This document shows positions 9,455-18,694 of a stretch of DNA of 64,000 bases, in pieces. Below the pieces are notes generated by a model that was given only the letters and a program-made list of their open reading frames with translations, had not been told where the DNA came from and searched no databases. The DNA is from UBA1275 sp038124025 (GTDB lineage Bacteria; Bacteroidota; Rhodothermia; Balneolales; Balneolaceae), in NCBI GenBank assembly GCA_038124025.1, contig JAYPBC010000009.1:4822-68821 (forward strand), given 5' to 3'. The position numbers and the translations under genes were made by a program. Each line of letters starts with the position of its first letter. Within the stretch, counting starts at the first letter, position 1.

Positions 9455-10852
9455 ATGAAGATTAACAGAACTCTTGTGGGTATGGTCAGCTTCTTTACCA
9501 TACTACTGTCATGGGCTCAACTGCCTTTATTGGCACAAGAAGCTCCTGCACATGCCATTACTAATGTGACGGTACACATGGCCGATGGAAGCACCATAGA
9601 AAATACCAATATTGTTTGGAGAAATGGAATTATTGAACAAGTTGGTGTCAACGCAACTATACCATTTGATGCCTTTGTCATCGATGGTGGAGACTCTTTA
9701 CATGTATTTCCAGGACTTATTGATGGGATGGCCATTTGGGGGAGTCCCGATGTACCGCGAGATTTACCTCGATTAGAGAATCCTGGAAAACCACCCTACG
9801 ATCGAGCAGGGGCTCAGCCGGAGCGAATCCCAGCCCATTACTTAAATGAGGATAAAGCTTTTCAGGCGGCTATGAAAGCAGGTTTTACTTTGGTTGCACT
9901 TGGATTAGATGGACAAATGTTGCCAGGGCATATACAACCCTTTAATCTGTCAGCTGCCACTCTTTCGCAGGCTCATGCTTTTTCTGACCCAATGGCATTA
10001 CAGGGTAGCTTTGATACCGCTCCTGGAGGATGGGGTAGCGGTGCTTATCCATCAACACAAATGGGGGTAATGGCTTATTTCCGCCAGCTTATGTACGATG
10101 CTTCTGCTCTACAGGAGCATATGATGTATTTTGAAAAGCATTCGGATATGGCTCAACCCGAACAAAATGATGTCTTAGAAGCTCTTTTCCCACTAGTCAA
10201 TAATGATTACCCTTTATTTTTTGAAGTTGATACCAAGGAAGAAATTGAGCGCCTCTTTAGATTACAGGACGAATTTGGTTTTGATGTTGTGCTGGTTTCA
10301 GCTAAAGAAGCATCGGCCTTAAGTGAGGAGTTAAAGGCGCGAAATATTGCTGTTTTGGCTAGTCTTGATGTTACAGAAATGCCAAAATGGCTGGAAAAAG
10401 AAACCAAAGAAGCCGAAAAAAATGATGAGGAAGCAGGTAAATCTGCTGACGAAGATGATAATAAAGAAGGCGATGAAAAAGAGGAACTAACTGAAGAGGA
10501 ATTGGTATTTCGGACAAAGCAGAAGCAGGCCTGGGAAGAGGAAATAAATAACATAGCCTCATTAGTTAAAGCCGGTATACCTACTGGTTTTACATCTGCA
10601 GGCTTGAGTCCTAAAGAAATACAACAGAAAATTGATTTAATCACAGAACATACCTCTTTGGAGAAGAGTGATCTCATTGGCTTAATGACCGTACAAAATG
10701 CCAATATATTAGGTATATCTAACAGAGTTGGCACCATAAAAGAGGGCAATAGTGCACATTTAATACTAACTGATGGCCCTTTATTTGAAAAAGGAACTAA
10801 CATTCACATCCAGGTTAGTCAAGGTGTGATCAATGATTTTATGGAGGACTAA
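9455..10852 (+). CDS. Exported amidohydrolase-fold protein lacking metal ligands (1 of 3)
   Basis: A 465-residue protein with a signal peptide ending near LLAQ (about residue 27). The composite beta-sandwich and barrel of imidazolonepropionase-like amidohydrolases are recognisable (ITNVTVHMADGSTIE at the start, GTIKEGNSAHLILTDG near the end). The signature HxH after the strand-1 PGLID is replaced by PGLIDGMAIWG, and the later HxH and His sites read PLFFEVDT and DVVLVSAKE, so no metal centre can be drawn. A highly acidic, lysine/glutamate-rich insertion occupies about residues 315-350. It is the first of three adjacent paralogues and ends just before the second, whose ribosome site (GGAGG) lies within its last codons. 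It is probably a structural or regulatory partner rather than an enzyme. Confidence 0.8.
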   Translation: MKINRTLVGMVSFFTILLSWAQLPLLAQEAPAHAITNVTVHMADGSTIENTNIVWRNGIIEQVGVNATIPFDAFVIDGGDSLHVFPGLIDGMAIWGSPDVPRDLPRLENPGKPPYDRAGAQPERIPAHYLNEDKAFQAAMKAGFTLVALGLDGQMLPGHIQPFNLSAATLSQAHAFSDPMALQGSFDTAPGGWGSGAYPSTQMGVMAYFRQLMYDASALQEHMMYFEKHSDMAQPEQNDVLEALFPLVNNDYPLFFEVDTKEEIERLFRLQDEFGFDVVLVSAKEASALSEELKARNIAVLASLDVTEMPKWLEKETKEAEKNDEEAGKSADEDDNKEGDEKEELTEEELVFRTKQKQAWEEEINNIASLVKAGIPTGFTSAGLSPKEIQQKIDLITEHTSLEKSDLIGLMTVQNANILGISNRVGTIKEGNSAHLILTDGPLFEKGTNIHIQVSQGVINDFMED

Positions 10853-10854
10853 AA

Positions 10855-12237
10855 ATGAAAAATATAGTAAACACGCTTTTATTATTTGTTATTTTCTCAG
10901 TCGGAACCAAAGCACAAGAAAATGGGTCGGTTTTAATACAGAATGCTACTTTAATGACCATTACTGATGATATTATTGAAAATGGTGATATTCTCATTCT
11001 CGATGGAGTCATTACAGAAATTGGCACCGACCTTAGTGCGCCTTCAGGCGTTCCAGTGGTGGATGGAACTGGTAAATATGTAATGCCCGGTATAATTGAT
11101 GCTCATTCTCATTTAAATACAGTGAGTACGAATGAAGCAAGAAATCCTGTAACCGCGGAAGTGACCATGGAGGAGTCCATAAATCCCAACAGCGTTTCAA
11201 TTTACAGGGCTATTGCGGGCGGAGTCACATCAATACATCTAATGCATGGTTCTGCAAATGTTATAGGAGGACAGGGAGAAACCTTAAAGCTTCGCTATGG
11301 AGTATCTCAGGACGCAATGAGATTTACGGGTGCTAAAAGAACCATCAAATTTGCACTGGGTGAAAATCCAACCCGTGTACATGGACAGGGTAATGGTATC
11401 CAACCAAGAACACGGATGGGCGTTGAGCAAATCATAAGAAGTCATTTTGATATGGCACTCGATTACAGGGTAAGCAGAGAAGCCTATCTAAAGGCTAAAA
11501 AAGCTTATCAGGATGATAGACGAGGTAGAACTGCTCCACCGGTACCCGTTGCCAAAAACCTGAGATATGATGTGCTAAACGATATTATAGATGGTGAAAT
11601 ACTGGTTCACTGTCATTCTTATCGTGCCGACGAAATTCTAATGCTCATGCGTGTATTTAATGATTACGGCATTAAAAATTATACATTTCAACACGCTAAC
11701 GAAGCCTTCAAGGTAGCACCAGAAATTGCAAAGAATGGAGCATACACTTCCGTATTTGCTGACTGGTGGGCGTATAAATTTGAGGTTTATTACTCCACGG
11801 CCTACAATGCTACCATTTTAAATGAAAATGGAGTTACCAATAGTATCAATAGCGATAGTAATGAGCTAATCCGCCATCTAAATCATGAAGCGGCAAAGAC
11901 CGTAAGGTATGGAGAAACTTCTGAAGCTGATGCTCTAAAGATGATTACCATTAACCCAGCAATACAGCTTGGCATAGATAAAATGGTTGGAAGTTTAGAA
12001 GAAGGTAAGCATGGTGATATAGCCATATGGAATGGTCATCCGCTTAGCATCTATTCTAAAGTAGAGCAGACTTATATCGATGGTAAGAAATATTTTGACT
12101 TACTCACAGATCCAGTAGATATGAGAATTGCGGTGGACAGCGATGATTCCTTCACAGAAGCTGGGTTTAATACCTTTATTAAAGGTAGAGAAGAAGACTC
12201 ATGTATGAGTGATGTATTTGAATTAATTCAACAGTAA
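10855..12237 (+). CDS. Exported imidazolonepropionase-like amidohydrolase, catalytically intact (2 of 3)
   Basis: A 460-residue metal-dependent hydrolase with a signal peptide (about 1-20). The metal ligands of the superfamily are all present: H84-x-H86 in PGIIDAHSHL, His252 and His254 in ILVHCHSYRADE, His280 in FQHANEAFK, and Asp334 in SDSNELIRH. The substrate cannot be predicted; related exported enzymes hydrolyse cyclic amides or dipeptides such as Xaa-Pro. The gene starts 2 bp after its upstream paralogue, preceded by GGAGG, and is followed 18 bp later by the third. The context suggests the three proteins act together in the periplasm, with this one supplying the active site. Confidence 0.88.
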   Translation: MKNIVNTLLLFVIFSVGTKAQENGSVLIQNATLMTITDDIIENGDILILDGVITEIGTDLSAPSGVPVVDGTGKYVMPGIIDAHSHLNTVSTNEARNPVTAEVTMEESINPNSVSIYRAIAGGVTSIHLMHGSANVIGGQGETLKLRYGVSQDAMRFTGAKRTIKFALGENPTRVHGQGNGIQPRTRMGVEQIIRSHFDMALDYRVSREAYLKAKKAYQDDRRGRTAPPVPVAKNLRYDVLNDIIDGEILVHCHSYRADEILMLMRVFNDYGIKNYTFQHANEAFKVAPEIAKNGAYTSVFADWWAYKFEVYYSTAYNATILNENGVTNSINSDSNELIRHLNHEAAKTVRYGETSEADALKMITINPAIQLGIDKMVGSLEEGKHGDIAIWNGHPLSIYSKVEQTYIDGKKYFDLLTDPVDMRIAVDSDDSFTEAGFNTFIKGREEDSCMSDVFELIQQ

Positions 12238-12255
12238 GAGAATAGGAGTTTAATC

Positions 12256-13575
12256 ATGAAATCAAATAAGTGGAACATAGTCCTGGCATTACTGTTGATG
12301 ACTTCAATCACAGTGCAAGCTCAAATCACCGACAAACCAAATTTTGGTAAAATTGCCATTGTAGATGCGACCATACATACGGTAACAGAAGGAACTATAC
12401 AGAATGGTGTAATCACGCTAGATGGCGAAAAAATTGAATATGTTGGAAACGACCGCTCAAAAGTGAGTGACGAATATGCCATTATTCAAGCCTCAGGTAA
12501 GCATGTTTATCCAGGCTTTATGGATAGCGGAACTTCGTTGGGTTTAGTTGAGGTAAACGCGGTGGCAGTAACAGTTGACAACAGAGAAGTGGGTAATATG
12601 AATCCTAATATGCTAGCGTTTACGGCCTTTAACCCACATAGTGCCTCAATACCAGTCACTAGAGTAAGCGGAGTTACACATGTAATTACGGCACCACAAG
12701 GCGGTCTGGTATCGGGTCAGGCAGCGCTTATGGATTTATGGGGCTATTCGCCAGATTCGATGGCTATTGACGCAACAGCTGGTGTGGTGCTCAATTGGCC
12801 GAGTGTACGAAGTAGAGGTTGGGGGCCTAGAAATCCTGAACAAGCCGAGAGGCGATACAAAGAAGCCATAAGAAATCTTAACAAATGGTTAGATAATACC
12901 CGTTTTTATCAGCAAATGATGTCTAATTATGAAACGGATCCATCTGGCAAGACTAAACCAGAAACAAATCAGCAATTACAAGCTATGCGTGCACTAGTTG
13001 AAGGCGAAACACCCTTAATTATTGCAGTATCAAGCGAAAAAGATATTCTTAATGCCATTGAGTGGGCTTCCCATGAGGATAATTCATCCTTAAATATAGT
13101 ATTTGCTGGTGTTGAGGAAGGTTGGAGAGTGGCAGAGCAAATAGCCGAAGCTGGAATTCCTTGCTTAGTATCCACTCTCTACACACCTGTTCGAGCATAT
13201 GACCATATACATCGGCCGTATGAAAATCCATCGGTTCTTATGAAAGCAGGCGTAAAAGTTGCAATAATGACTGGAGAAGTTGAAAATGTTCGTAACCTTC
13301 CGTTTAATGCGGGTTATGCTGCTGCTTATGGTATGGGCACGGAGGAAGCCGTTAAAGCAGTTACCATTAATCCCGCGGAAATTTTTGGTGTATCCAATCA
13401 ATTAGGTTCACTTGAAGCTGGAAAACAAGCTAATTTATTCATTAGTACTGGAGATCCATTTGAGCCACTTAGCCAAATTGAGCAGGTCTTTATAAAAGGT
13501 TATCAAATTCCAATGGACTCTCGACATTCGCAATTATTCGAGGAATTTCTGGATAGAGATGCTACCCAAAAGTAA
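12256..13575 (+). CDS. Exported amidohydrolase-fold protein lacking metal ligands (3 of 3)
   Basis: A 439-residue protein with a cleavable signal (about 1-22) and the same overall fold as its two neighbours, ending in the usual GSLEAGKQANLFISTGDPF segment. The strand-1 HxH is replaced by YPGFMDSGTSLGL, the strand-5 His by IIAVSSEKD, the strand-6 His by IVFAGVEEG, and the strand-8 Asp region by AIMTGEVEN. All normal metal positions therefore appear changed. It has a good ribosome binding site (AGGAG, 12255 upstream side) and is followed by an intrinsic terminator at 13608-13633, marking the end of the cluster. It is best called a pseudoenzyme paralogue; another chemistry cannot be excluded. 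Confidence 0.8.
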   Translation: MKSNKWNIVLALLLMTSITVQAQITDKPNFGKIAIVDATIHTVTEGTIQNGVITLDGEKIEYVGNDRSKVSDEYAIIQASGKHVYPGFMDSGTSLGLVEVNAVAVTVDNREVGNMNPNMLAFTAFNPHSASIPVTRVSGVTHVITAPQGGLVSGQAALMDLWGYSPDSMAIDATAGVVLNWPSVRSRGWGPRNPEQAERRYKEAIRNLNKWLDNTRFYQQMMSNYETDPSGKTKPETNQQLQAMRALVEGETPLIIAVSSEKDILNAIEWASHEDNSSLNIVFAGVEEGWRVAEQIAEAGIPCLVSTLYTPVRAYDHIHRPYENPSVLMKAGVKVAIMTGEVENVRNLPFNAGYAAAYGMGTEEAVKAVTINPAEIFGVSNQLGSLEAGKQANLFISTGDPFEPLSQIEQVFIKGYQIPMDSRHSQLFEEFLDRDATQK

Positions 13576-13607
13576 TGGTGTTTGTGATTTTATGTAATGT
13601 CAAAATG

Positions 13608-13633
13608 AACCACTCTACTAGAGTGGTTTTTTT
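13608..13633 (+). terminator. Intrinsic terminator after the amidohydrolase trio
   Basis: A perfect stem CCACTCT/AGAGTGG with a 3-base loop, flanked by AA and TT, is followed directly by seven T residues. It lies 32 bp after the third amidohydrolase stop codon and before the ABC exporter gene, separating the two transcription units. Confidence 0.85.
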
Positions 13634-13710
13634 GGGTAGTTATGAATGTTTTTAAGTAGTTTTGAATTTCTAAACATATCAATACATAAACGATTACTCA
13701 TCCGCTTTTT

Positions 13711-15495
13711 TTGCATCTTTTCATTAATACATATTTAAAGCCATACAAGTGGACTATAGCGCTAGGTGCTATTTTTCTTACAGCAGCTAACTTTTTCTTA
13801 GTTTGGATTCCCGTCCTAATTCGTCAAACAATGGATAGAGTTGAGCAGTTAAATGCAGAACAGCTTGAAGTATTATCATTATTTGATACTCTATTCAATT
13901 CAGCCCAAGGAAGTATCTTAGCCATGAATGCGCTTTATTTGGTGGCGGCAGTATGTGGCTATGGTTTCTTTTTGTTTTTGACCAGGCAAACACTCATTGT
14001 TGCATCCAGGAAAGTGGAGTATGATTTAAGAAACGATGTGTTATTTGCCCTGTTTAACCTTCCATCTATTTTTTATACGAAATATTCTGAGGGTGAGGTA
14101 TATGTACGTGCAACGGAGGATATTAACAAAGTACGGGAATATTTTGGGCCGGTGATTATGTATAGTATTAATACCATTACCAGAGCTGGTTTTGTAATTA
14201 CGATGATGTATATAGTTAGTAGAGATTTAATGGTATGGGCATTATTACCCTTACCTTTGTTGTCACTTTTTGCGTACTGGATTACTGGATACATACATAA
14301 ACACTCGATTATCATTCAGGAGCAATACTCTAAGTTAGCAGATCAAGCGAAAGAAACATTCTCTAGTATACGACTAGTTAAAGCGTACCATAAAGGTGAA
14401 TCGGAACAGCGAAAGTTTGATGCTTTAAACGAAGACTATAAAGAGAAAAAGCTCCGGTTAGACTTAATTGAGTCATTATTTCATCCAGGCTTAAACTTTT
14501 TGATAGGTATTTCCCTCATTATCGTTATTTGGAAAGGCGGACAAATGGTAATTTCTGAACAATTAACGGTAGGTAATATTGCTGAATTTCTAATTTATGT
14601 AGCCTATTTGATATGGCCTGTAGCAGCATTGGGATACACTACAAATAGATTTCAGAAGTCTATTGCTTCTTGGCAAAGGATAAAGATCATATTCGAGGCC
14701 TATCACGATTTAGATAAAGATGAAGGCTTGGACACACAAAATATCGAGGGCACTATTGAGTTCAAGGGTGTCGATTTTAATTACCCGGACGCAAAAGTAC
14801 CTACTATAGAAGGTTTGAACCTTCACATAAAAGCTGGAAATAAAGTGGCAATCGTTGGTCGCACAGGCTCAGGAAAGAGTACTTTAGTACAGTTATTACC
14901 TAGATTGTTTGAACCCACTAAAGGTGAAATATTACTTGATGGAAGACCCTTAAAAGATTATTCTAAACGAGCATTACGTGATTGTTTGGGCTTTGTACCT
15001 CAGGATCATTTTTTATTTTCAGATACAATAGAAGAGAATATTGGCTTTGGGATGAAGGGGGCTACAGCCGAAGATGTGGAATGGGCCGCATCACAGGCGC
15101 AAGTCCTTGACAACATATTGGATTTTGATAAAAAATTTAAGACTATACTCGGTGAAAAAGGTATAACCTTATCTGGAGGTCAAAAACAACGCACAGCTAT
15201 TGCAAGAGCACTAATAAAAAAACCGAAAATACTTATTTTGGATGATTCTTTAAGTGCTGTCGATACTAAAACAGAAGATGCAATTTTACGTTCATTAAGA
15301 AATGATGAGAGTAATGTTACGGTTATAATGATAAGTCACAGGATATCTACCATTAAAGATGCAGACTATATTTATTACATAGAAGAAGGTAAGGTGAAAG
15401 AAGCAGGAACTCATGAGGAGTTATTATTACAAAAAGGAAGTTACAAGTCGATGTACGACAAACAACTGATAGAACAAGAATTACAAACTATATAA
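13711..15495 (+). CDS. ABC exporter half-transporter with degenerate Walker B glutamate
   Basis: A 594-residue fused membrane-ATPase half-exporter. Six membrane helices fill about residues 1-310; the ATPase domain has Walker A GRTGSGKST (383-391), signature LSGGQ (487-491) and Walker B ILILDD with Asp512 where the catalytic Glu normally stands, then the H-loop ISHRIS. The signature motif is canonical. This matches the TM287/BmrC type of subunit in heterodimeric exporters, in which one ATP site is degenerate. The start is TTG 13711; no in-frame ATG lies upstream and the next Met (about 13834) would remove the first helix. A likely partner is encoded at 16916-18688. The substrate is unknown. 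Confidence 0.88.
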   Translation: MHLFINTYLKPYKWTIALGAIFLTAANFFLVWIPVLIRQTMDRVEQLNAEQLEVLSLFDTLFNSAQGSILAMNALYLVAAVCGYGFFLFLTRQTLIVASRKVEYDLRNDVLFALFNLPSIFYTKYSEGEVYVRATEDINKVREYFGPVIMYSINTITRAGFVITMMYIVSRDLMVWALLPLPLLSLFAYWITGYIHKHSIIIQEQYSKLADQAKETFSSIRLVKAYHKGESEQRKFDALNEDYKEKKLRLDLIESLFHPGLNFLIGISLIIVIWKGGQMVISEQLTVGNIAEFLIYVAYLIWPVAALGYTTNRFQKSIASWQRIKIIFEAYHDLDKDEGLDTQNIEGTIEFKGVDFNYPDAKVPTIEGLNLHIKAGNKVAIVGRTGSGKSTLVQLLPRLFEPTKGEILLDGRPLKDYSKRALRDCLGFVPQDHFLFSDTIEENIGFGMKGATAEDVEWAASQAQVLDNILDFDKKFKTILGEKGITLSGGQKQRTAIARALIKKPKILILDDSLSAVDTKTEDAILRSLRNDESNVTVIMISHRISTIKDADYIYYIEEGKVKEAGTHEELLLQKGSYKSMYDKQLIEQELQTI

Positions 15496-15563
15496 AACTA
15501 AAATAATAATCATTAGGTGTGATTGTTGATTGCAACCACCCATGAATAAGGGAGAACATTAAA

Positions 15564-16871
15564 ATGATCGTAGTACCATTAGGCATAGCCTCGGCAACCC
15601 CAACAGCCATACGACACTTACCCTCAGTAGCCCTATGGAGAGAAGGAAGTGTGTTTCTGTTTGATTGCGGTGAAAATTCTCAAATGTGCATGCTTCAAGC
15701 TGGATTAAAGAGATCTAAGATTGATAGTATATTTATAACCCATTTCGATGTTGATCATTATTCCGGTCTTATGGGATTGATATCAACCTTACAGTTACAG
15801 AGAAGAGATAAAACATTAAATCTAATTGGACCAAAGGGTCTAAAAGAATTTGTAACTTGGAATCTCAAATTTTCTGGAGTTGAAATTAGTTTTGATCTTG
15901 ATTTTGTAGAAATTGAGGAAGGAACAGATGAAATGCGTGTGTTAGATACAGAGGATTACTATGTAGAAGCTCGGCCGCTAAAGCATAAAAAATTCTGTTT
16001 AGGATACCGCTTTCAAGAAAAAGATAAGCCTGGTAAGGTGGATGCTACTAAGGCAGAGCAATACGGAATTACAGAGGATGAACAATTTAAGGCACTTAAA
16101 GCAGGTAAAAATCTAACACTTAATGATGGGACTGTTATTGAATCGTATGAGATTGTAGGTCACCCAAGACCAGGTGATAGTTTTGCTTATGTGACGGATA
16201 CTGAATACTGCCCAAATGCCGTAAAATTAGCCATGAATACGAATATACTGTATCATGAAGCTACATTTGGCAATCAGTTAGCTGATAAAGCTAAAGAGAC
16301 CGGTCACTCAACAGCAGCAGATGCAGCTCGTGTAGCAACAGAAGCTCAAACCAAATTGCTAGTCATTGGTCATTTCTCAGCGCGTTACACGAACTTACAT
16401 CTACTGTTAAAGGAGGCTAGAGAAGGATTCTATCCGACATGGTTAGCACAGGAATTACGTCCTATTTTCACAGATCCATCGCACGAAAGAGGTATCGTTG
16501 AGCCAAAAGTGAACCTAATCGACTTGACCAAGAAAAATCCACAAAGCGGTGGTGATAATTATCGCGGAGGTAGATCTAGAGGTGGACGATCAAGTGCTGG
16601 TAGACATGGTGGAGGTAGATCGGGATCTAGGAACTTTAGACCTAGAAAAAGTAGAGATGGCGCAGCTAGTGGAACAAGGGGTCGATATGGGTCTAGTAAC
16701 TATGAGAATAGAGGGGATCGCTACAAAAAGAACGATGGAGGTTCATACAGGAGCGATTCTGGCGGTAGTAGAGACTATAATAATTACGACCGTAATAATC
16801 GGTACAATGACTCTAAACCAAACAAATCTATTACACCTAGAACTGGCTACGATGACTTCAACCGATTCTAG
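15564..16871 (+). CDS. rnz: RNase Z-like metallo-beta-lactamase-fold nuclease with RG-rich C-terminal tail
   Basis: RNase Z cuts the 3' trailer from tRNA precursors. About residues 1-325 form the nuclease core: YVTDTEYC, a HEATF motif, the GHSTAADAA helix and LLVIGHFSARY are all typical of RNase Z. The metal motif, however, reads H60-F-D-V-D64-H65 instead of HxHxDH, so one His ligand is an Asp. From about residue 327 to the end (435) the protein has a low-complexity tail rich in Arg, Gly, Ser, Tyr and Asn, with RGG and many RG/GR pairs; such tails bind RNA or drive condensates. The gene has a GGGAG site before ATG 15564 and lies between two ABC half-exporter genes. Confidence 0.82.
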   Translation: MIVVPLGIASATPTAIRHLPSVALWREGSVFLFDCGENSQMCMLQAGLKRSKIDSIFITHFDVDHYSGLMGLISTLQLQRRDKTLNLIGPKGLKEFVTWNLKFSGVEISFDLDFVEIEEGTDEMRVLDTEDYYVEARPLKHKKFCLGYRFQEKDKPGKVDATKAEQYGITEDEQFKALKAGKNLTLNDGTVIESYEIVGHPRPGDSFAYVTDTEYCPNAVKLAMNTNILYHEATFGNQLADKAKETGHSTAADAARVATEAQTKLLVIGHFSARYTNLHLLLKEAREGFYPTWLAQELRPIFTDPSHERGIVEPKVNLIDLTKKNPQSGGDNYRGGRSRGGRSSAGRHGGGRSGSRNFRPRKSRDGAASGTRGRYGSSNYENRGDRYKKNDGGSYRSDSGGSRDYNNYDRNNRYNDSKPNKSITPRTGYDDFNRF

Positions 16872-16915
16872 GCAGCAATAGCAATAAATTTATGAGTAAG
16901 CAACTGCAATAAATT

Positions 16916-18688
16916 ATGGCTAAGACTACAAAGAAAGCCGCTGATAAAATACTTATTAAGCGGCTTTACTTTTTTATTAAGCCTTTTGTGGGATATATAG
17001 CGCTAGCTATCATTCTATCCTTAGCGGTAGCATATTTAGGTACCGTTCGACCCAAATTGACCCAAATTGCAGTCGATGATTATATAGCATTTGATGACTT
17101 TGAAGGGCTATTCACCGTTATTTTATTGTTGTTTGGCGCCTTAGTCGGGGAATTTATTTTACTCATGGTCAACACCTATCTAACTAGGTGGTTTGGGCAG
17201 AATGCACTGTATTCACTGCGTAGTGCTGTATTCGAGAAAATTCGAAGTCTTCATGTTCAGTACTTTGATCGAAGTCCCATTGGACGATTGATTACCCGAA
17301 CGACTTCTGATGTTGAAGCACTTAGTGAACTGTTATCAGATGGGGTGGTTGCCATTATTGGTGATTTATTTCGAATTATCTTTATTCTTTATTTCATGTT
17401 TTCTATGAACTGGGAGCTTAGTTTGGTTACTATAGCCATTCTACCTGTTTTGTTTCTAGCTACCTTTTGGTTTAAAGAACGTGTTCGAGTTAGTTTTCTA
17501 AAAGTGCGTGATGAATTATCTCATCTAAATTCTTTTGTTCAAGAGCATATTAATGGGATGAAAGTAGTCCAGATATTTAATCGTCAACAATATCAACACG
17601 AAAAATTTCAAAAAATAAATCAGAAGCATAAAGAAGCTCATGTTGAAACAATCTTATATTTCAGCATTTTTTGGCCTTTAATCGAAGTACTTGCCTCTTT
17701 TGCTATGGCATTAATTGTCTGGTATGGTGGGGGAAGAGCTCTCATGGGAGGGGTTAGTTTTGGTGTTTTATTGGCTTTTATTCAGTATGCGCGACAGTTT
17801 TTTCAACCGATTCGTGGCCTATCAGAAAAATTTAACACACTTCAGTCCGCTCTTGCTTCTTCGGAAAGAATATTTGAAGTATTGGATACTAAGCACCAAA
17901 TACATACTCCTGATAGTCCGAAAACTCTTAACAGTCCCAAAGGACACATCACCTTTAACAATGTTTGGTTTAGATACAATGATGAAGGTTCGTGGATTCT
18001 TCAAGATGTAAGTTTTGAGGTACAGCCAGGTCAACACTTAGCTATCGTTGGTGCTACAGGAGCTGGAAAAACGACCATTATCAATCTGCTTCTTCGGTTC
18101 TATGAAATACAGAAAGGCAGCATCTGTATTGACGGATTTGATATAAAAGAGTTGGATTTATCGGAACTTCGCACCTTATTCGGACTAGTCCTACAAGATC
18201 ATTCAATATTTACTGGTACAGTCTATGAAAATATAGCATTGGGTAATGCTGATATAAGCTTAGCAAAGGTAAAAAAAGCTGCTGAAGATGTAGAAGCTAA
18301 TAGCTTCATAGAAAAACTACCAGGCAATTATCAATACTTGCTTCAAAAACAAGGTTCGTCCTTATCCATGGGTCAAAAACAGTTAATTTGTTTTGTCCGG
18401 GCATTGGTATATAATCCGCTAATCATGGTGCTTGATGAAGCCACTTCGAGTGTTGACTCTGAAACGGAAGCCCTAGTGAATATTGCTAGCAAAAAAGCGA
18501 TGCAAGGTAGAACCACCATTGCGATAGCTCATCGCTTGTCTACCATCCAGGATGCGGACACTATTTTGGTGATGCACAAAGGACAAATAAGGGAAATAGG
18601 GACCCATCAAGAGCTACTTACCCAAGATCATGGAATCTATCGTAAGTTGTATGAATTACAGTATAAAGATCAATCAGTTCAAGTCTAG
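16916..18688 (+). CDS. ABC exporter half-transporter with canonical Walker B but altered signature motif
   Basis: A 590-residue half-exporter with six N-terminal membrane helices and an ATPase domain: Walker A GATGAGKTT (379-387), signature LSMGQ (483-487, Met in place of the second-position Gly) and Walker B LIMVLDE with catalytic Glu508, followed by IAHRLS. The altered signature, together with the Asp at the Walker B site of the protein encoded at 13711-15495, would both fall in the same composite ATP site of a heterodimer. This reciprocal degeneracy is the hallmark of TM287/288- and BmrCD-like exporters. The gene is separated from its probable partner only by the RNase Z gene. It ends 6 bp before the convergent btaB gene. 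The substrate is unknown. Confidence 0.88.
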   Translation: MAKTTKKAADKILIKRLYFFIKPFVGYIALAIILSLAVAYLGTVRPKLTQIAVDDYIAFDDFEGLFTVILLLFGALVGEFILLMVNTYLTRWFGQNALYSLRSAVFEKIRSLHVQYFDRSPIGRLITRTTSDVEALSELLSDGVVAIIGDLFRIIFILYFMFSMNWELSLVTIAILPVLFLATFWFKERVRVSFLKVRDELSHLNSFVQEHINGMKVVQIFNRQQYQHEKFQKINQKHKEAHVETILYFSIFWPLIEVLASFAMALIVWYGGGRALMGGVSFGVLLAFIQYARQFFQPIRGLSEKFNTLQSALASSERIFEVLDTKHQIHTPDSPKTLNSPKGHITFNNVWFRYNDEGSWILQDVSFEVQPGQHLAIVGATGAGKTTIINLLLRFYEIQKGSICIDGFDIKELDLSELRTLFGLVLQDHSIFTGTVYENIALGNADISLAKVKKAAEDVEANSFIEKLPGNYQYLLQKQGSSLSMGQKQLICFVRALVYNPLIMVLDEATSSVDSETEALVNIASKKAMQGRTTIAIAHRLSTIQDADTILVMHKGQIREIGTHQELLTQDHGIYRKLYELQYKDQSVQV

Positions 18689-18694
18689 TCTACC

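Noticed and set aside
10207..10803. A 198-codon minus-strand frame within the first amidohydrolase gene
   Set aside because: It is opposite a clear coding gene and serine-rich because it reads the complement of the acidic Glu/Lys insertion; no start signal or homology.
16549..16881. A 110-codon frame overlapping the end of the RNase Z gene
   Set aside because: Shifted reading of the repetitive RG-rich tail; composition (Val/Glu/Asp repeats) is an artefact of the repeats.
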